Source of the DNA: Streptomyces pluripotens
GTDB lineage: Bacteria > Actinomycetota > Actinomycetes > Streptomycetales > Streptomycetaceae
Assembly (NCBI RefSeq): GCF_000802245.2
Contig: NZ_CP021080.1
Span: 3,038,001 to 3,102,000, forward strand
Length of the DNA stretch: 64,000 nt
Direction: 5' to 3'
Positions 47,542 through 57,912 of this stretch are shown here, one piece after another; position 1 is the stretch's first letter; the number at the start of each line of letters is the position of its first letter. The notes below the pieces were generated by a model. The model searched no databases. It had not been told where the DNA came from and saw nothing but the letters and a program-made list of their open reading frames with translations. The position numbers were made by a program, and so were the translations under genes.

Positions 47542-49581
47542 TCAGCTTTCTGAGCGGTCCTCCGGGGTCGGGTCCGCCCCGGCGGGGGACTCCACGGCGG
47601 TGGACTTGGCCGTGCTGATCGCCGCCGTCGCGCCGTTCGCGCCGTTGGTCAGTGCCAGCTCCTTCGGAGAAAGCACCGGCGGGCGGGTGGACGGCGTACG
47701 GCGGGAGGAGCCGGTCCAGGCGGGACGCGGCGGACGCTTGACGATCGGCGCGAAGACCTCGGCGATCTCCTCCTTGCCCAGCGTCTCCTTCTCCAGGAGG
47801 GCCAGAACGAGGTTGTCGAGCACATCGCGGTTCTCGACCAGGATCTCCCAGGCTTCGTTGTGCGCCGTCTCGATGAGCTTCTTGACCTCCTCGTCGACCA
47901 GCGCGGCGACCTCTTCGGAGTAGTCGCGCTGGTGAGCCATCTCACGGCCGAGGAAGGGCTCGCTGTTGTCGCCGCCGAACTTGATCGCGCCGAGTCGCTC
48001 GGTCATGCCGTACTGGGTGACCATCGCGCGGGCCAGGTTGGTGGCCTTCTCGATGTCGTTGGCGGCGCCGGTGGTCGGGTCGTGGAAGACCAGTTCCTCC
48101 GCTGCCCGGCCGCCCAGCATGTAGGCGAGCTGGTCGAGCATCTCGTTGCGCGTGGTCGAGTACTTGTCCTCGTCGGGCAGGACCATCGTGTAGCCGAGCG
48201 CACGACCGCGGGACAGGATGGTGATCTTGTGGACCGGGTCGGAGTTGGGCGAGGCCGCCGCGACCAGGGCGTGACCGCCCTCGTGGTACGCGGTGATCTT
48301 CTTCTCCTTGTCCGACATGATCCGGGTCCGCTTCTGCGGGCCCGCGACCACACGGTCGATCGCCTCGTCCAACGCCTTGTTGTCGATCAGCTTCTGGTCG
48401 CTGCGGGCCGTGAGCAGCGCGGCCTCGTTCAGGACATTGGCGAGGTCGGCGCCGGTCATGCCGGGGGTGCGGCGGGCGACGGCGGCCAGGTCGACGTCGG
48501 GCTGGACCGGCTTGCCCTTCTGGTGGACCTTGAGGATCTCCAGACGGCCCTGCAGGTCCGGCGGGTCCACCGCGATCTGGCGGTCGAAGCGGCCGGGGCG
48601 CAGGAGGGCCGGGTCGAGGATGTCCGGGCGGTTGGTAGCGGCGATCAGGATGACACCGCCCTTGACGTCGAAGCCGTCCATCTCGACGAGCAGCTGGTTG
48701 AGGGTCTGCTCGCGCTCGTCGTGACCACCGCCGAGGCCGGCGCCGCGGTGACGGCCGACCGCGTCGATCTCGTCGACGAAGACGATCGCCGGGGCGTTCG
48801 CCTTGGCCTGCTCGAACAGGTCACGGACTCGGGAGGCGCCGACACCGACGAACATCTCGACGAAGTCGGAACCCGAGATCGAGTAGAACGGGACGCCCGC
48901 CTCGCCTGCGACGGCGCGCGCGAGGAGCGTCTTTCCCGTACCCGGGCGGCCGTAGAGGAGCACACCCTTGGGGATCTTGGCGCCGACCGCCTGGAACTTG
49001 GCCGGCTCCTGGAGGAATTCCTTGATCTCGTGGAGTTCTTCGACGGCCTCGTCGCAGCCGGCGACGTCGGAGAAGGTCGTCTTCGGCGTGTCCTTGGTGA
49101 TGAGCTTGGCCTTGGACTTGCCGAAGTTCATCACCCGGGAGCCGCCGCCCTGCATCTGGTTCATCAGAAACAGGAACACGACCACGATCAGGACGAAGGG
49201 CAGCAGGGAGAGCAGGACCCCGAGGAACGGGTTCTGCTTGGACGGCGAAACCGTGTAACCGTCCGGGATCTGCTTGTTCTGGTACTTGTCCTGCAGCGTG
49301 CCGGCAATGGTCGCGCCCTGGGTGTCGATGTAGCTCGCCTGGATCTTCGAGCTGCCGTCGACTTTGTAGCCGTTCTTGAGCGTGACCTTGATGCTTTGTT
49401 CGTCACCGGTGGTGAGCTTGGCCGACTCGACCTTGTTGTCGTTGATCGCCGCCACGACCTGGCCGGTGTCCACCGTCTTGTAGCCGCCGGACGAGCCGAC
49501 GACCTGCATCAACACGACCACGGCAAGGACGGCCAGCACGATCCACATGACCGGCCCACGGAAGTATCGCTTCACGTCCAT
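47542..49581 (-). CDS. ftsH: ATP-dependent zinc metalloprotease FtsH
   Basis: A 679-residue membrane AAA+ protease that degrades damaged membrane proteins and some regulators. Two membrane helices (about 10-28 and 115-140) flank the outer domain. The AAA+ module has Walker A GRPGTGKT, Walker B IVFVDEID and [12 protein letters not shown]. The zinc site is HEGGH in [10 protein letters not shown], with the third ligand in the [22 protein letters not shown] region. Walker A has Arg where almost all homologues have Pro (GPPGTGKT). ATG 49581 (MDVKRYFRG) matches the family start; an upstream ATG at 49617 would add 12 residues. A Pro/Ser/Ala-rich C-terminal tail extends about 60 residues. Confidence 0.95.
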   Translation of the reverse strand: MDVKRYFRGPVMWIVLAVLAVVVLMQVVGSSGGYKTVDTGQVVAAINDNKVESAKLTTGDEQSIKVTLKNGYKVDGSSKIQASYIDTQGATIAGTLQDKYQNKQIPDGYTVSPSKQNPFLGVLLSLLPFVLIVVVFLFLMNQMQGGGSRVMNFGKSKAKLITKDTPKTTFSDVAGCDEAVEELHEIKEFLQEPAKFQAVGAKIPKGVLLYGRPGTGKTLLARAVAGEAGVPFYSISGSDFVEMFVGVGASRVRDLFEQAKANAPAIVFVDEIDAVGRHRGAGLGGGHDEREQTLNQLLVEMDGFDVKGGVILIAATNRPDILDPALLRPGRFDRQIAVDPPDLQGRLEILKVHQKGKPVQPDVDLAAVARRTPGMTGADLANVLNEAALLTARSDQKLIDNKALDEAIDRVVAGPQKRTRIMSDKEKKITAYHEGGHALVAAASPNSDPVHKITILSRGRALGYTMVLPDEDKYSTTRNEMLDQLAYMLGGRAAEELVFHDPTTGAANDIEKATNLARAMVTQYGMTERLGAIKFGGDNSEPFLGREMAHQRDYSEEVAALVDEEVKKLIETAHNEAWEILVENRDVLDNLVLALLEKETLGKEEIAEVFAPIVKRPPRPAWTGSSRRTPSTRPPVLSPKELALTNGANGATAAISTAKSTAVESPAGADPTPEDRSES

Positions 49582-49775
49582 CCATACGGAGCGGTGCCGC
49601 CCCGTCCCTCCTGCCATAGTGAGTTTGATTAGACAGTTCTTCTGACGGTACCCCAGCGTGGTTGCCCGAAGCCGCACGAAGACGTTTCGACGGCTGGGAA
49701 ACCCGTCTCTGCATCTTCAACGGCACGGAACCCGCCGGGGTTCCCGATCGTCCTACCGGGCTTGGGCCGACTGGC

Positions 49776-50336
49776 TCAGCCGCCGTAGACGTGAGGCGCG
49801 AGCGTACCCACGAACGGCAGATTGCGGTACTTCTCCGCGTAGTCGAGGCCGTAGCCGACGACGAACTCGTTCGGGATGTCGAAGCCGACCCACTCCACGT
49901 CGATGGCCACCTTGGCGGCGTCCGGCTTGCGCAGCAGCGTGCACACGCGCAGGGAGGCGGGCTCGCGGGAGCCGAGGTTGTTGATCAACCAGGACAGGGT
50001 CAGCCCGGAGTCGATGATGTCCTCGACGATCAGGACGTCCCTGCCCTTGATGTCGGTGTCGAGGTCCTTGAGGATGCGGACCACACCGGAGGACTGGGTG
50101 CCCGCACCGTAGGAGGACACGGCCATCCAGTCCATGGTGACGGGGGTGGACAACGCCCGGGCGAGGTCCGCCATGACCATCACGGCGCCCTTGAGCACAC
50201 CGACGATGAGCAGGTCCTTGCCCGCGTACTCCGCGTCGATCTTCGCGGCCAGCTCGGCCAGCTTCGCGTCGATCTCTTCCTTGGTGATGAGCACCTGCTG
50301 GAGGTCGGCACCCATGTCTTTCGCGTCCACCCGCAT
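49776..50336 (-). CDS. hpt: Hypoxanthine phosphoribosyltransferase
   Basis: A 186-residue purine salvage enzyme. The PRPP-binding motif is [19 protein letters not shown]. Other conserved parts are [40 protein letters not shown] and the base-binding [31 protein letters not shown]. Several starts are possible: GTG 50339, ATG 50336 and ATG 50315; I use ATG 50336. It lies between tilS and ftsH on the same strand, the common actinobacterial and Bacillus order. Confidence 0.95.
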   Translation of the reverse strand: MRVDAKDMGADLQQVLITKEEIDAKLAELAAKIDAEYAGKDLLIVGVLKGAVMVMADLARALSTPVTMDWMAVSSYGAGTQSSGVVRILKDLDTDIKGRDVLIVEDIIDSGLTLSWLINNLGSREPASLRVCTLLRKPDAAKVAIDVEWVGFDIPNEFVVGYGLDYAEKYRNLPFVGTLAPHVYGG

Positions 50337-50412
50337 CACTTTCGGTCGTCCCGCACTTACGGCCTCCGGCTGCCCGGGCCGGCCGCCGGAGGTCGCTCCG
50401 GGGGGTCGGGAT

Positions 50413-51510
50413 TCAGCCTTGCCGAATCACCAGTCTGCCACCCTGTCGCTGGGCGACGACTTTGCCCGGGAGGTTGATGGCTCCCTGACCGCGCCAGCCG
50501 GTGATCAGACGGTCGACTTCCTCGATGTGCCGGGCGAACAGTGAACCGGCCGGGGCACCGGCCTCGATGGCGGCCCGGCGCAGGACCCGGCGGCGTACGG
50601 CGGGCGGCAGGGCGTAGAGCTTGGCGCACTCCAACAGGCCCGCGGCGTCGCGTACCGAGGCCTCGGCCTGGCCGGCCCAGGCGTCGAGGGCGTCGGCGTC
50701 GTCGCGGGAGAGCTGGGCCGTGCGGGCGAGGGCCTCGACGACGCCCTTGCCAAGGGCCTTCTCCAGGGCGGGCAGGCCTTCTTGCCGGAGCCGGGAGCGG
50801 GTGTAGGCGGGATCGATGTTGTGCGGGTCGTCCCAGACGGACAGGGACTGGACCAGGCAGGCCTTGCGTGCGGTCTGCCGATCGAGCTGCAGGAAGGGGC
50901 GCCGGTATCGGCCGCCGGCCCCCGAGACCGCGGCCATTCCGGACAGGGAGCGGATACCGGAGCCGCGTGCGAGGCCCAGCAGGACGGTTTCGGCCTGGTC
51001 GTCGCGGGTGTGGCCGAGCAGGATCGCGGCGGCGCCGTGACGTTCGGCCACGGCGTCGAGAGCGGCGTAGCGGGCGTCGCGGGCCGCGGCCTCAGGGCCG
51101 CCACCGCGCCCGACGGTCACCGCGACGGACTCCACCGGATCGAGTCCGAGTTCACGCAGTCGCAGGACGACCTCGTCCGCGCGGAGGTCGGAACCGGGCT
51201 GAAGGCCGTGGTCGACGGTGACGCCGCCGGCCCGGACGCCGAGCTTGGGGGCCTCGAAGGCGAGGGCGGAGGCCAGCGCCATGGAGTCGGCACCGCCCGA
51301 GCACGCAACGAGCACGAGCGGGGACACGAGCGGGGAGGGGAGCCGCTCGGCTGTCTGGCCCGGGCGCCCCCCGGATGTGTGCCGCCCCGGGCGTGCGCCG
51401 GAGATCCGCTCGTGCGGGCGTGCACCGGAGGTCTGGTGGTGGTTCAGGACGTCGTGGAGGACGCGGCGGACCGCCAGGCGTATCGCCGCGACCGCAGGAT
51501 GGGGACCCAT
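50413..51510 (-). CDS. tilS: tRNA(Ile)-lysidine synthetase TilS
   Basis: A 365-residue ATP-dependent enzyme that modifies the wobble C34 of tRNA-Ile(CAU) to lysidine. The PP-loop is [17 protein letters not shown]. Also seen are [45 protein letters not shown] and the [17 protein letters not shown] segment. The N-terminus carries about 45 extra residues rich in Arg/His/Pro between the first helix and the PP-loop, with repeated SGARP/SGGRPG units. ATG 51510 opens the protein, 77 bp upstream of hpt. Confidence 0.95.
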   Translation of the reverse strand: MGPHPAVAAIRLAVRRVLHDVLNHHQTSGARPHERISGARPGRHTSGGRPGQTAERLPSPLVSPLVLVACSGGADSMALASALAFEAPKLGVRAGGVTVDHGLQPGSDLRADEVVLRLRELGLDPVESVAVTVGRGGGPEAAARDARYAALDAVAERHGAAAILLGHTRDDQAETVLLGLARGSGIRSLSGMAAVSGAGGRYRRPFLQLDRQTARKACLVQSLSVWDDPHNIDPAYTRSRLRQEGLPALEKALGKGVVEALARTAQLSRDDADALDAWAGQAEASVRDAAGLLECAKLYALPPAVRRRVLRRAAIEAGAPAGSLFARHIEEVDRLITGWRGQGAINLPGKVVAQRQGGRLVIRQG

Positions 51511-51702
51511 GTCCGGTTCCCTTCATGAAGTGTTCGGGGGTGAGCCCGAAGTTCGGTCACTCTGAGTGTGTAGATGGTGACAGAAGCGGGCCGTTCCCCG
51601 AGCATTGCACGCCTACGTATGGCTCACGGTCCCTCGGACGGGTGATTGGAGGGGCGTTCGACTGCCGTCGGCCGGTTTCGTTTCACGACTTCTGCGGCCC
51701 CT

Positions 51703-52836
51703 TCACGAGTCGGCCTTGCGGTGCACCCGCGCGACCCAGTCCGCCGGTTTGGCGATCTCCACCTTGGTGGGCAGGGTATTGGGGGAGGTCCACACTCGGT
51801 TGAAGCCGTCGACGCCGACCTCGTCGACGACGGCCCGGACGAAGCGTTCGCCGTCCCGGTACTGCTTCAGTTTGGCGTCCAGACCGAGCAGCTTCCGCAG
51901 GGCGAGGTCGAGGCGGGAGGCGCCCTTGGCACGGCGCTGCTGGAACTTCTCGCGGATCTCGGAGACGGTCGGTACGACGCTCGGGCCCACTCCGTCCATG
52001 ACGTAGTCGGCGTGGCCCTCCAGCAGGGACATCACCGCGGTGAGGCGGCCGAGGATCTCGCGCTGGACGGGGGTCTGCACCAGCTCCACGAAGGAGCGTC
52101 CACCGTCCTCCTCCTCGCCCTCGGGGCGACCGCCGGCGAGGGACTGGGCGGCTTCCCGGACACGCTCCAGGAAGGTCATCGGGTCCACGTCGGTCTCCGC
52201 CAGAAACGACTGGATTTCACCCTCCAGGTGGTCGCGCAGCCAGGGCACGGCCGTGAACTGGGTGCGGTGGGTCTCCTCGTGCAGACACACCCACAGGCGG
52301 AAGTCGTGCGGGTCCACGTCGAGCTCGCGCTCGACGTGCACGACGTTCGGCGCGACGAGCAGCAGCCGGCCGCCGCCGTTCTCGCCGGCGGGGAGGTCGC
52401 GGGTGGCCGGGGCGAAGGTCTCGTACTGGCCGAGGACGCGGGAGGACAGGAACGACAGCAGCATGCCGAGTTCGACGCCGGTGACCTTGCCGCCCACGGC
52501 ACCGAGGACGGCGCTGCCCGGGTTGTCGCCGCGTCGCGCCTGCATCTTCTCCAGCAGGGGCCTGAGGATCTCCCGGAACCCAGCGACGTTGGCACGCACC
52601 CAGCCGGGGCGGTCGACCACGAGGACGGGGGTGTCGTGGGTCTCCTCGGTGCCCATGCGAGTGAAGCCCCGGACGTGCTCCTCCGAGGCCTTCGCGTGCC
52701 GCCGCAACTCCGCGACGACGGTTCTGGCCTCATCACGGGTGACGTCGGGGCCCGGTCGTACGAGCCGTGTCGCGGTTGCCACCGCGAGGTTCCAGTCGAC
52801 CATCCCGGGAGATGCGGTGCCACCGAAGCTCGTCAT
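51703..52836 (-). CDS. Zinc-dependent metalloprotease-like protein, DUF2342
   Basis: A 377-residue protein of the actinobacterial DUF2342 family, sometimes called coenzyme F420 biosynthesis-associated. It has a metal motif HEETH in WVCLHEETHRTQF, with a later acidic helix EGHADYVMDGVG that supplies a likely third ligand. Other conserved parts are VDWNLAVATATRLVRPGP, NVVHVERELDVDPHDFRLW and DLALRKLLGLDAKLKQYRDGE. No signal peptide. ATG 52836 begins the conserved N-terminus. It follows the D-Ala-D-Ala carboxypeptidase on the same strand, as in M. tuberculosis. The substrate is unknown. Confidence 0.88.
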   Translation of the reverse strand: MTSFGGTASPGMVDWNLAVATATRLVRPGPDVTRDEARTVVAELRRHAKASEEHVRGFTRMGTEETHDTPVLVVDRPGWVRANVAGFREILRPLLEKMQARRGDNPGSAVLGAVGGKVTGVELGMLLSFLSSRVLGQYETFAPATRDLPAGENGGGRLLLVAPNVVHVERELDVDPHDFRLWVCLHEETHRTQFTAVPWLRDHLEGEIQSFLAETDVDPMTFLERVREAAQSLAGGRPEGEEEDGGRSFVELVQTPVQREILGRLTAVMSLLEGHADYVMDGVGPSVVPTVSEIREKFQQRRAKGASRLDLALRKLLGLDAKLKQYRDGERFVRAVVDEVGVDGFNRVWTSPNTLPTKVEIAKPADWVARVHRKADS

Positions 52837-52922
52837 GCTGTCAACCGTACGTGAGCGATCCCCTTCGGGGCAGGCCACGGCATCGGCCGGGGCACGGTCT
52901 CCGGTGGACCCCGGCGGGGTGC

Positions 52923-54524
52923 CTACCGGCAGCCGCAGCCCGCCAGCGCCGTAGCGGTCCGGTCCAGAGCCGACTGGGCCTCGAAGGGGTTGGTGGTGTC
53001 CGAGGCCAGGAACGCGAAAGCGAGCAGCCGGCCGTCGCTGTCGACCACTGTGCCCGCCAGGGTGTTCACGCCGGTCAGGGTCCCCGTCTTGGCCCGCACG
53101 ACACCGGCCGCGCCGTCGGTGTAGCGGTGGGCCAGAGTGCCGGTGAAGCCCGCCACCGGCAGGCCGGTGAGGACGGGGCGGAGGCCGGGGCGGTGTGGGT
53201 CGCCGGCCTTGGCCAGAAGGGCGGTGAGGAGGTCCGCCGTCACCTTGTCGGCGCGGTTGAGGCCGCTGCCGTCGTGGAAAGAGGCGCCGGACATCGGCAT
53301 GCCGAGTTTCCTGAGCTGGGTGGCGATCGCCTTGGCACCACCGCTGAAGCTCGCGGGTTCGCCGCTCGCCAGTGCCGTCTGGCGGGCCAGGGCCTCCGCG
53401 ATGTCGTTGTCGCTGTGCGTCAGCATGCGCTCGATCAGGGCGGACAGCGGGGGCGAGGAGACGGTGGCAAGGATCTCGGCGCGGGTGGTGGCCTTGGAGG
53501 GGCCGGGGGAAGTGGTCTTGATGCCGGCGCCCTGGAGGAAGGCCGCGAACTTGCCGGCCGCGGACGCGGCCGGGTCCGTCACGCGGGTGGCCGGGCCGCT
53601 GGTGGAATCGTCGGTGCGCCCCTCGTCGGCGGTCAGGGCGCTCACCCGAGCGAGGTTTTCGTTGACGCCGATGGGGTGCAGCGCGGGGCCGGAGAAGAGG
53701 GTCGTGTCGTAGGAGAGCGTCACCTGGTCGATGCCGCGCTTGTGGAGGACCTCCGCGGTTCGCGTGGCGAGGGTGCGCAGGCTCGCCCAGTCGCCCGCAT
53801 CCTGGCGGGCGGTGAGCGTGGGGTCGCCGCCGCCGACCAGGACGAGTTCCCCGGTGTCGGGTTCGAGCGCGGCGCGGGTGGTGAAGCGGTGGTCGGCGCC
53901 GAGCGCGGACAGGGCGGCGACGGCGGTGGCGAGTTTGGTGGTGGAGGCCGGGGTGAGGGGCTCGTCGGGATCGGCGCCGTACAGGCGCTTGCCGGTGCTC
54001 ACGTCCACGACCACCGCGGCATGGCTGCCCCCCAGCGCGGAGACGTCCAGGAGGGGCCCCAGGACGTCCGAGAAGGGCTTTCCGCCCGGTGCGGCCTTCC
54101 TGGTGCCGACAACGTCCGAGGCGCCGCCCAGACCCACCAGGACGGGCGCGGCGCTCGGCGCGGGTCGCGGCGCCCCCGCCTGAACGGCGGAACTGCCGTG
54201 ATCTGCGCCACCTGGCTGCTCCAGGGCAGCGGCCCGGTCCCGCTCGGCCGTACGCTGACCGTCGGCGTCCCAGGGACCGGCCACGGTCACCACGCCGACG
54301 GCCAGTGCCAGGCCGACGGTTGCGGCGCCCGCGGTGTACTGCCAGGTCCGGACGGTCCGCGAACGGGGGAGGTGCAAAGGCCGGGGGCGCAGGCCCCTCC
54401 TCAGTCGTGCAACCTGCGGCTTCGCGGCCGTCGCCGCCCGCGCCAGCCGCGGTCGTACGGCGTTCGCGAGCCGCACCACCTGCGGTCTCGCGGCTCGCCA
54501 AGGCCTCAGCTCTGGCACTACCAC
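52923..54524 (-). CDS. dacB: D-alanyl-D-alanine carboxypeptidase, S13 (PBP4) family
   Basis: A 533-residue penicillin-binding protein trimming peptidoglycan stem peptides. A 65-residue basic N-terminal part precedes one membrane helix (WQYTAGAATVGLALAVGVVTVAG), then an Ala/Pro-rich linker. The catalytic domain has SxxK in TPASTTKLATAV, SxN in MLTHSDNDIAEALAR and KTG in VRAKTGTLTGVN. The inserted domains typical of PBP4 are present (LVLVGGGDPTLTARQD). GTG 54524 is used; a later start near the helix would give a simpler signal anchor. It is divergent from ppa across 79 bp. Confidence 0.93.
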   Translation of the reverse strand: MVVPELRPWRAARPQVVRLANAVRPRLARAATAAKPQVARLRRGLRPRPLHLPRSRTVRTWQYTAGAATVGLALAVGVVTVAGPWDADGQRTAERDRAAALEQPGGADHGSSAVQAGAPRPAPSAAPVLVGLGGASDVVGTRKAAPGGKPFSDVLGPLLDVSALGGSHAAVVVDVSTGKRLYGADPDEPLTPASTTKLATAVAALSALGADHRFTTRAALEPDTGELVLVGGGDPTLTARQDAGDWASLRTLATRTAEVLHKRGIDQVTLSYDTTLFSGPALHPIGVNENLARVSALTADEGRTDDSTSGPATRVTDPAASAAGKFAAFLQGAGIKTTSPGPSKATTRAEILATVSSPPLSALIERMLTHSDNDIAEALARQTALASGEPASFSGGAKAIATQLRKLGMPMSGASFHDGSGLNRADKVTADLLTALLAKAGDPHRPGLRPVLTGLPVAGFTGTLAHRYTDGAAGVVRAKTGTLTGVNTLAGTVVDSDGRLLAFAFLASDTTNPFEAQSALDRTATALAGCGCR

Positions 54525-54603
54525 CAGCCCCTTTCGCGATCACACACCTGCGTGAGGGACACTTAACCACCAGAACTATGTGCTGATCATGGAGGAGCCA
54601 CCG

Positions 54604-55095
54604 GTGGAGTTCGACGTCACGATCGAGATTCCGAAGGGTTCGCGGAACAAGTACGAGGTGGACCACGAGACCGGTCGGATCCGCCTGGACCGTCGTCTCT
54701 TCACCTCGACCGCCTACCCGACTGACTACGGCTTCGTCGAGAACACCCTCGGCGAGGACGGTGACCCGCTGGACGCGCTGGTCATCCTGGACGAACCGAC
54801 CTTCCCGGGCTGCCTCATCCGCTGCCGTGCGATCGGCATGTTCCGCATGACGGACGAAGCCGGCGGCGACGACAAGCTGCTGTGCGTTCCGGCCACCGAC
54901 CCGCGCGTCGAGCACCTGCGTGACATCCACCACGTGTCGGAGTTCGACCGCCTGGAGATCCAGCACTTCTTCGAGGTGTACAAGGACCTGGAGCCCGGCA
55001 AGTCCGTCGAGGGCGCCGACTGGGTCGGCCGCTCCGACGCGGAGGCCGAGATCGAGCGATCCTACAAGCGCTTCAAGGACCAGGGCGGCCACTGA
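54604..55095 (+). CDS. ppa: Inorganic pyrophosphatase
   Basis: A 163-residue family I soluble pyrophosphatase driving biosynthesis by hydrolysing PPi. The signature is DGDPLDALV (three metal-binding Asp); other site residues are in [31 protein letters not shown], and [11 protein letters not shown] 54604 gives the conserved [13 protein letters not shown] start and has ggagga 8 nt upstream; an ATG at 54589 lies inside that Shine-Dalgarno. A very strong terminator follows. Confidence 0.97.
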   Translation: MEFDVTIEIPKGSRNKYEVDHETGRIRLDRRLFTSTAYPTDYGFVENTLGEDGDPLDALVILDEPTFPGCLIRCRAIGMFRMTDEAGGDDKLLCVPATDPRVEHLRDIHHVSEFDRLEIQHFFEVYKDLEPGKSVEGADWVGRSDAEAEIERSYKRFKDQGGH

Positions 55096-55110
55096 CCGGC
55101 CGGTTCGTTC

Positions 55111-55153
55111 CGCAAAGGGCCGCGGCACCCTGCTGGTGCCGCGGCCCTTTGCG
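55111..55153 (+). terminator. ppa terminator
   Basis: A perfect 19-bp stem (left arm 55111-55129, right arm 55135-55153) with loop ctgct, starting 15 bp after the ppa stop. It is the longest perfect hairpin in the window. Confidence 0.9.
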
Positions 55154-55248
55154 TGCCTGCGTGCGCCCGCCCCGCACGCGTGCATGCGTTCAGCTGCGCG
55201 CGCGCATACTGAGGCCTACGGAAGGTGTCGTTCAGGGAGCGGTGCGAG

Positions 55249-56904
55249 GTGTCGGAGGCGGAGGACCGCAAGCCCCGGTCGGACGAGGCGCGGTACGACC
55301 CGGAGATCACGTCGGAGTTCGCCGTTCCCGAAGGCCTGGACGCCCCCAGAGCACCCGCCGAACCAGAGACGATCTCCGAGTTCGCCGTGCCGGAGGGACT
55401 GGTGGCGCCACAGTCGTCGGGCGCCGAGCCGGAGGGATCGGCGTTCAGCGCGCCGAGCACTTACGGCGCCGGGCCGGCCCCCACCGCGTTCACGCCGGCC
55501 ACCGGAGTGCCGCTGGTCGGGCTGATCGGGGACGCTCCCTGGCAGGACCGGATGCGCACGATGCTGCGGATGCCGGTGACCGAGCGGCCGGCACCGGAAC
55601 CGGTGCAGCGCGCGGAGGAGGGCGGTCCGGCCGTCCCGCGCGTGCTCGACCTGACCCTGCGCATCGGCGAGCTGCTCCTGGCGGGCGGTGAGGGAGCCGA
55701 GGACGTGGAGGCCGCGATGTTCGCGGTGTGCCGGTCCTACGGCCTGGACCGCTGCGAGCCCACCGTCACCTTCACCCTGCTGTCCATCTCGCACCAGCCC
55801 TCCCTGGTGGAGGACCCGGTGACGGCGTCCCGGACGGTGCGGCGGCGGATCACCGACTACACGCGTCTGGCAGCCGTGTTCCAGCTGGTGGACGACCTGA
55901 CTGACCCGGAGACCCATGTCTCACTGGAGGAGGCCTACCGGCGCCTGGCGGAGATCCGCCGCAACCGGCACCCCTACCCCAGTTGGGCGCTGACCCTGGC
56001 CAGTGGTCTGCTGGCCGGGACCGCGTCGGTGCTGGTCGGTGGTGGTGCACTGGTGTTCGTCGCAGCGGCGTTCGGCGCGATGCTCGGGGACCGGCTGGCC
56101 TGGCTGTGCGCGGGACGCGGGCTGCCGGAGTTCTACCAGTTCACCGTGGCCGCGATGCCGCCCGCGGCGATCGGGGTCGCGCTCACGCTGGCACACGTCG
56201 ACGTGAAGGCCTCCGCCGTGATCACCGGTGGGCTGTTCGCGCTGCTGCCCGGGCGAGCGCTGGTGGCAGGCGTACAGGACGGCCTGACGGGTTTCTACAT
56301 CACCGCCTCCGCCCGCCTGCTGGAGGTCATGTACTTCTTCGTCGGCATCGTCGCCGGCGTGCTGGTCGTCCTGTACTTCGGCGTGAAGGTCGGCGGAAAG
56401 CTGAACCCGGACGCGACGCTCAGCATCACCGGACGGCCCCTGATCCAGATCGCGGCCTCCATGCTGCTGTCACTGACCTTCGCGGTGCTGCTGCAGCAGG
56501 AGCGGTCCACAGTGCTCTGGGTGACCCTCAACGGGGGCGTGGCGTGGTCCGTGTACGGCGCGATGCACTATGCCGGGAACATCTCGCCGGTGGCCTCGAC
56601 GGCTGTGGCCGCGGGGCTCGTGGGCCTGTTCGGGCAGCTGCTGTCGCGGTACCGCTTCGCATCGGCGCTGCCGTACACGACGGCGGCGGTCGGTCCGCTG
56701 CTGCCCGGTTCGGCGACCTACTTCGGGCTGCTGTCGATCGCGCAGAACGAGGTGGACAAGGGTCTGGTGTCGCTGGCGAAGGCGGCTTCCCTGGCGCTGG
56801 CCATCGCCATTGGGGTCAATCTGGGGTCGGAGATCTCCCGGCTGTTCCTGCGGGTCGGTTCCGCCGGGAAGCGGAGGGCTGCCAAGAGGACCCGGGGGTT
56901 CTGA
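55249..56904 (+). CDS. Threonine/serine exporter family protein (ThrE)
   Basis: A 551-residue membrane protein with the ThrE (Corynebacterium threonine exporter) fold. After an Ala/Pro/Glu-rich N-terminal tail of about 120 residues with two EFAVPEGL repeats comes the DUF1212 domain (LDLTLRIGELLLAGGEGAEDVEAAM, CEPTVTFTLLSISH). It continues through five helices including the GxP loop region NRHPYPSWALTLASGLLAG; the C-terminal DUF3815 part (AASMLLSLTFAVLLQQERS) brings the total to about 10 helices. GTG 55249 has ggga-g 9 nt upstream; GTG 55225 is an alternative. It is convergent with the DedA gene, stops 3 bp apart. Confidence 0.88.
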   Translation: MSEAEDRKPRSDEARYDPEITSEFAVPEGLDAPRAPAEPETISEFAVPEGLVAPQSSGAEPEGSAFSAPSTYGAGPAPTAFTPATGVPLVGLIGDAPWQDRMRTMLRMPVTERPAPEPVQRAEEGGPAVPRVLDLTLRIGELLLAGGEGAEDVEAAMFAVCRSYGLDRCEPTVTFTLLSISHQPSLVEDPVTASRTVRRRITDYTRLAAVFQLVDDLTDPETHVSLEEAYRRLAEIRRNRHPYPSWALTLASGLLAGTASVLVGGGALVFVAAAFGAMLGDRLAWLCAGRGLPEFYQFTVAAMPPAAIGVALTLAHVDVKASAVITGGLFALLPGRALVAGVQDGLTGFYITASARLLEVMYFFVGIVAGVLVVLYFGVKVGGKLNPDATLSITGRPLIQIAASMLLSLTFAVLLQQERSTVLWVTLNGGVAWSVYGAMHYAGNISPVASTAVAAGLVGLFGQLLSRYRFASALPYTTAAVGPLLPGSATYFGLLSIAQNEVDKGLVSLAKAASLALAIAIGVNLGSEISRLFLRVGSAGKRRAAKRTRGF

Positions 56905-56907
56905 CCC

Positions 56908-57912
56908 TCACTGGTTGCGAGGGTCATAGGGGTACTGCTGCTGGCCGTACTGCTGCTCCGGGTACTGGGGCTGCTGGAACTGGGGGTGCTGGAACTGGGG
57001 GTGCTGGTACTGGGGGTGCTGGTACTGGGGCTGATCGTAGTACTGATTGTTCCAGTCCTGCTGCTGCGGCTGCTGATCCTGCTGCTCGTACCGCTGGCCG
57101 TACTGCTCCTCGGGCTCGATGCGGCGCAGGCGGGTCGTGGCGTCGTCCAAGACCGGGGGCTGCTGCTGGTACTGGTACTGAGGGTGGGACTGCTGGTACT
57201 GGGACTGCTGGAACTGGGGGTGGGGCTGGGGCTGCTGGTACTGGGACTGCTGCGAGGACGGCGGCTCGGTGGGGTCGGTCCGCTCGGCCTTGCTGTTCTT
57301 GCCACGGGCCCGGAGGAACTCGATCGCGATCGGGACCACCGAAACGAGGATGATCAGCATGAGGATCGACTCGATGTGCTTCTTGACGAAGTCGATGTTG
57401 CCGAGCCAGGAGCCGAGCAGGGTGACGCCCGCGCCCCACAGCACGCCACCCATGACGTTGAAGGTCAGGAACGGGCGGTACCGCATACCACTCACGCCGA
57501 CGACGATCGGCGTGAACGTGCGCACGATCGGGACGAAGCGGGCCAGGACCAAGGACTTCGGCCCGTACTTCTCGAAGAACTCATGCGCCTTGGTGACGTT
57601 CTCCTGTTTGAACAGGCGTGAGTCCGGCCGGTTGAACAGGGACGGTCCGACCTTTCTACCGAACATGAAACCCGCCTGGTCGCCCAGGACCGCGGCCAGG
57701 CAGATCAGCGCGATGGCGGCCCACAGCGGGAAGTCCAGCTGCTTCGACGTGATCAGCAGACCGCAGGTGAACAGCAGCGAGTCGCCCGGTAGGAAGAACC
57801 CGATGAGCAGGCCGGACTCGGCGAAGACGACGAGCAGCAGACCCCAGATGCCGTAGGTGTCAAGCAGATAGTTGGGGTCCAGCCAGCTCGGGCCGAGGGC
57901 GAGTGTCGTCAC
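56908..57912 (-). CDS. DedA family membrane protein with Gln-rich tail
   Basis: A 334-residue protein. The DedA/SNARE-associated domain (about 1-210) has four or five helices, with VVFAESGLLIGFFLPGDSLLFT, AAVLGDQAGFMFGRK, and the conserved FEKYGPKSLVLARFVPIVRTFTPIVVGVSGM (re-entrant loop with F/Y-x-x-x-R and G-x-x-x-G-x-x-x-P). DedA proteins are linked to lipid flipping, such as undecaprenyl phosphate recycling. The last 125 residues are low complexity: Gln/Tyr/Pro repeats such as PQYQHPQFQ. GTG 57912 begins MTTLALGPSWLD. Confidence 0.92.
   Translation of the reverse strand: MTTLALGPSWLDPNYLLDTYGIWGLLLVVFAESGLLIGFFLPGDSLLFTCGLLITSKQLDFPLWAAIALICLAAVLGDQAGFMFGRKVGPSLFNRPDSRLFKQENVTKAHEFFEKYGPKSLVLARFVPIVRTFTPIVVGVSGMRYRPFLTFNVMGGVLWGAGVTLLGSWLGNIDFVKKHIESILMLIILVSVVPIAIEFLRARGKNSKAERTDPTEPPSSQQSQYQQPQPHPQFQQSQYQQSHPQYQYQQQPPVLDDATTRLRRIEPEEQYGQRYEQQDQQPQQQDWNNQYYDQPQYQHPQYQHPQFQHPQFQQPQYPEQQYGQQQYPYDPRNQ
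56950..57042. repeat. 15-bp imperfect repeats encoding the Gln-rich DedA tail
   Basis: Imperfect copies of tgctggtactggggg (ctggaactgggggtg phase) run through the 3' end of the DedA gene. The five-codon unit keeps the frame and encodes Gln/Pro/Tyr-rich sequence on the minus strand. Confidence 0.8.

Noticed and set aside
52837-55185. Open frame upstream of the DUF2342 protein, antisense to ppa and out of frame with the carboxypeptidase
   Set aside because: The recognisable protein begins at ATG 52836. The upstream translation is Arg/Pro-rich noise.
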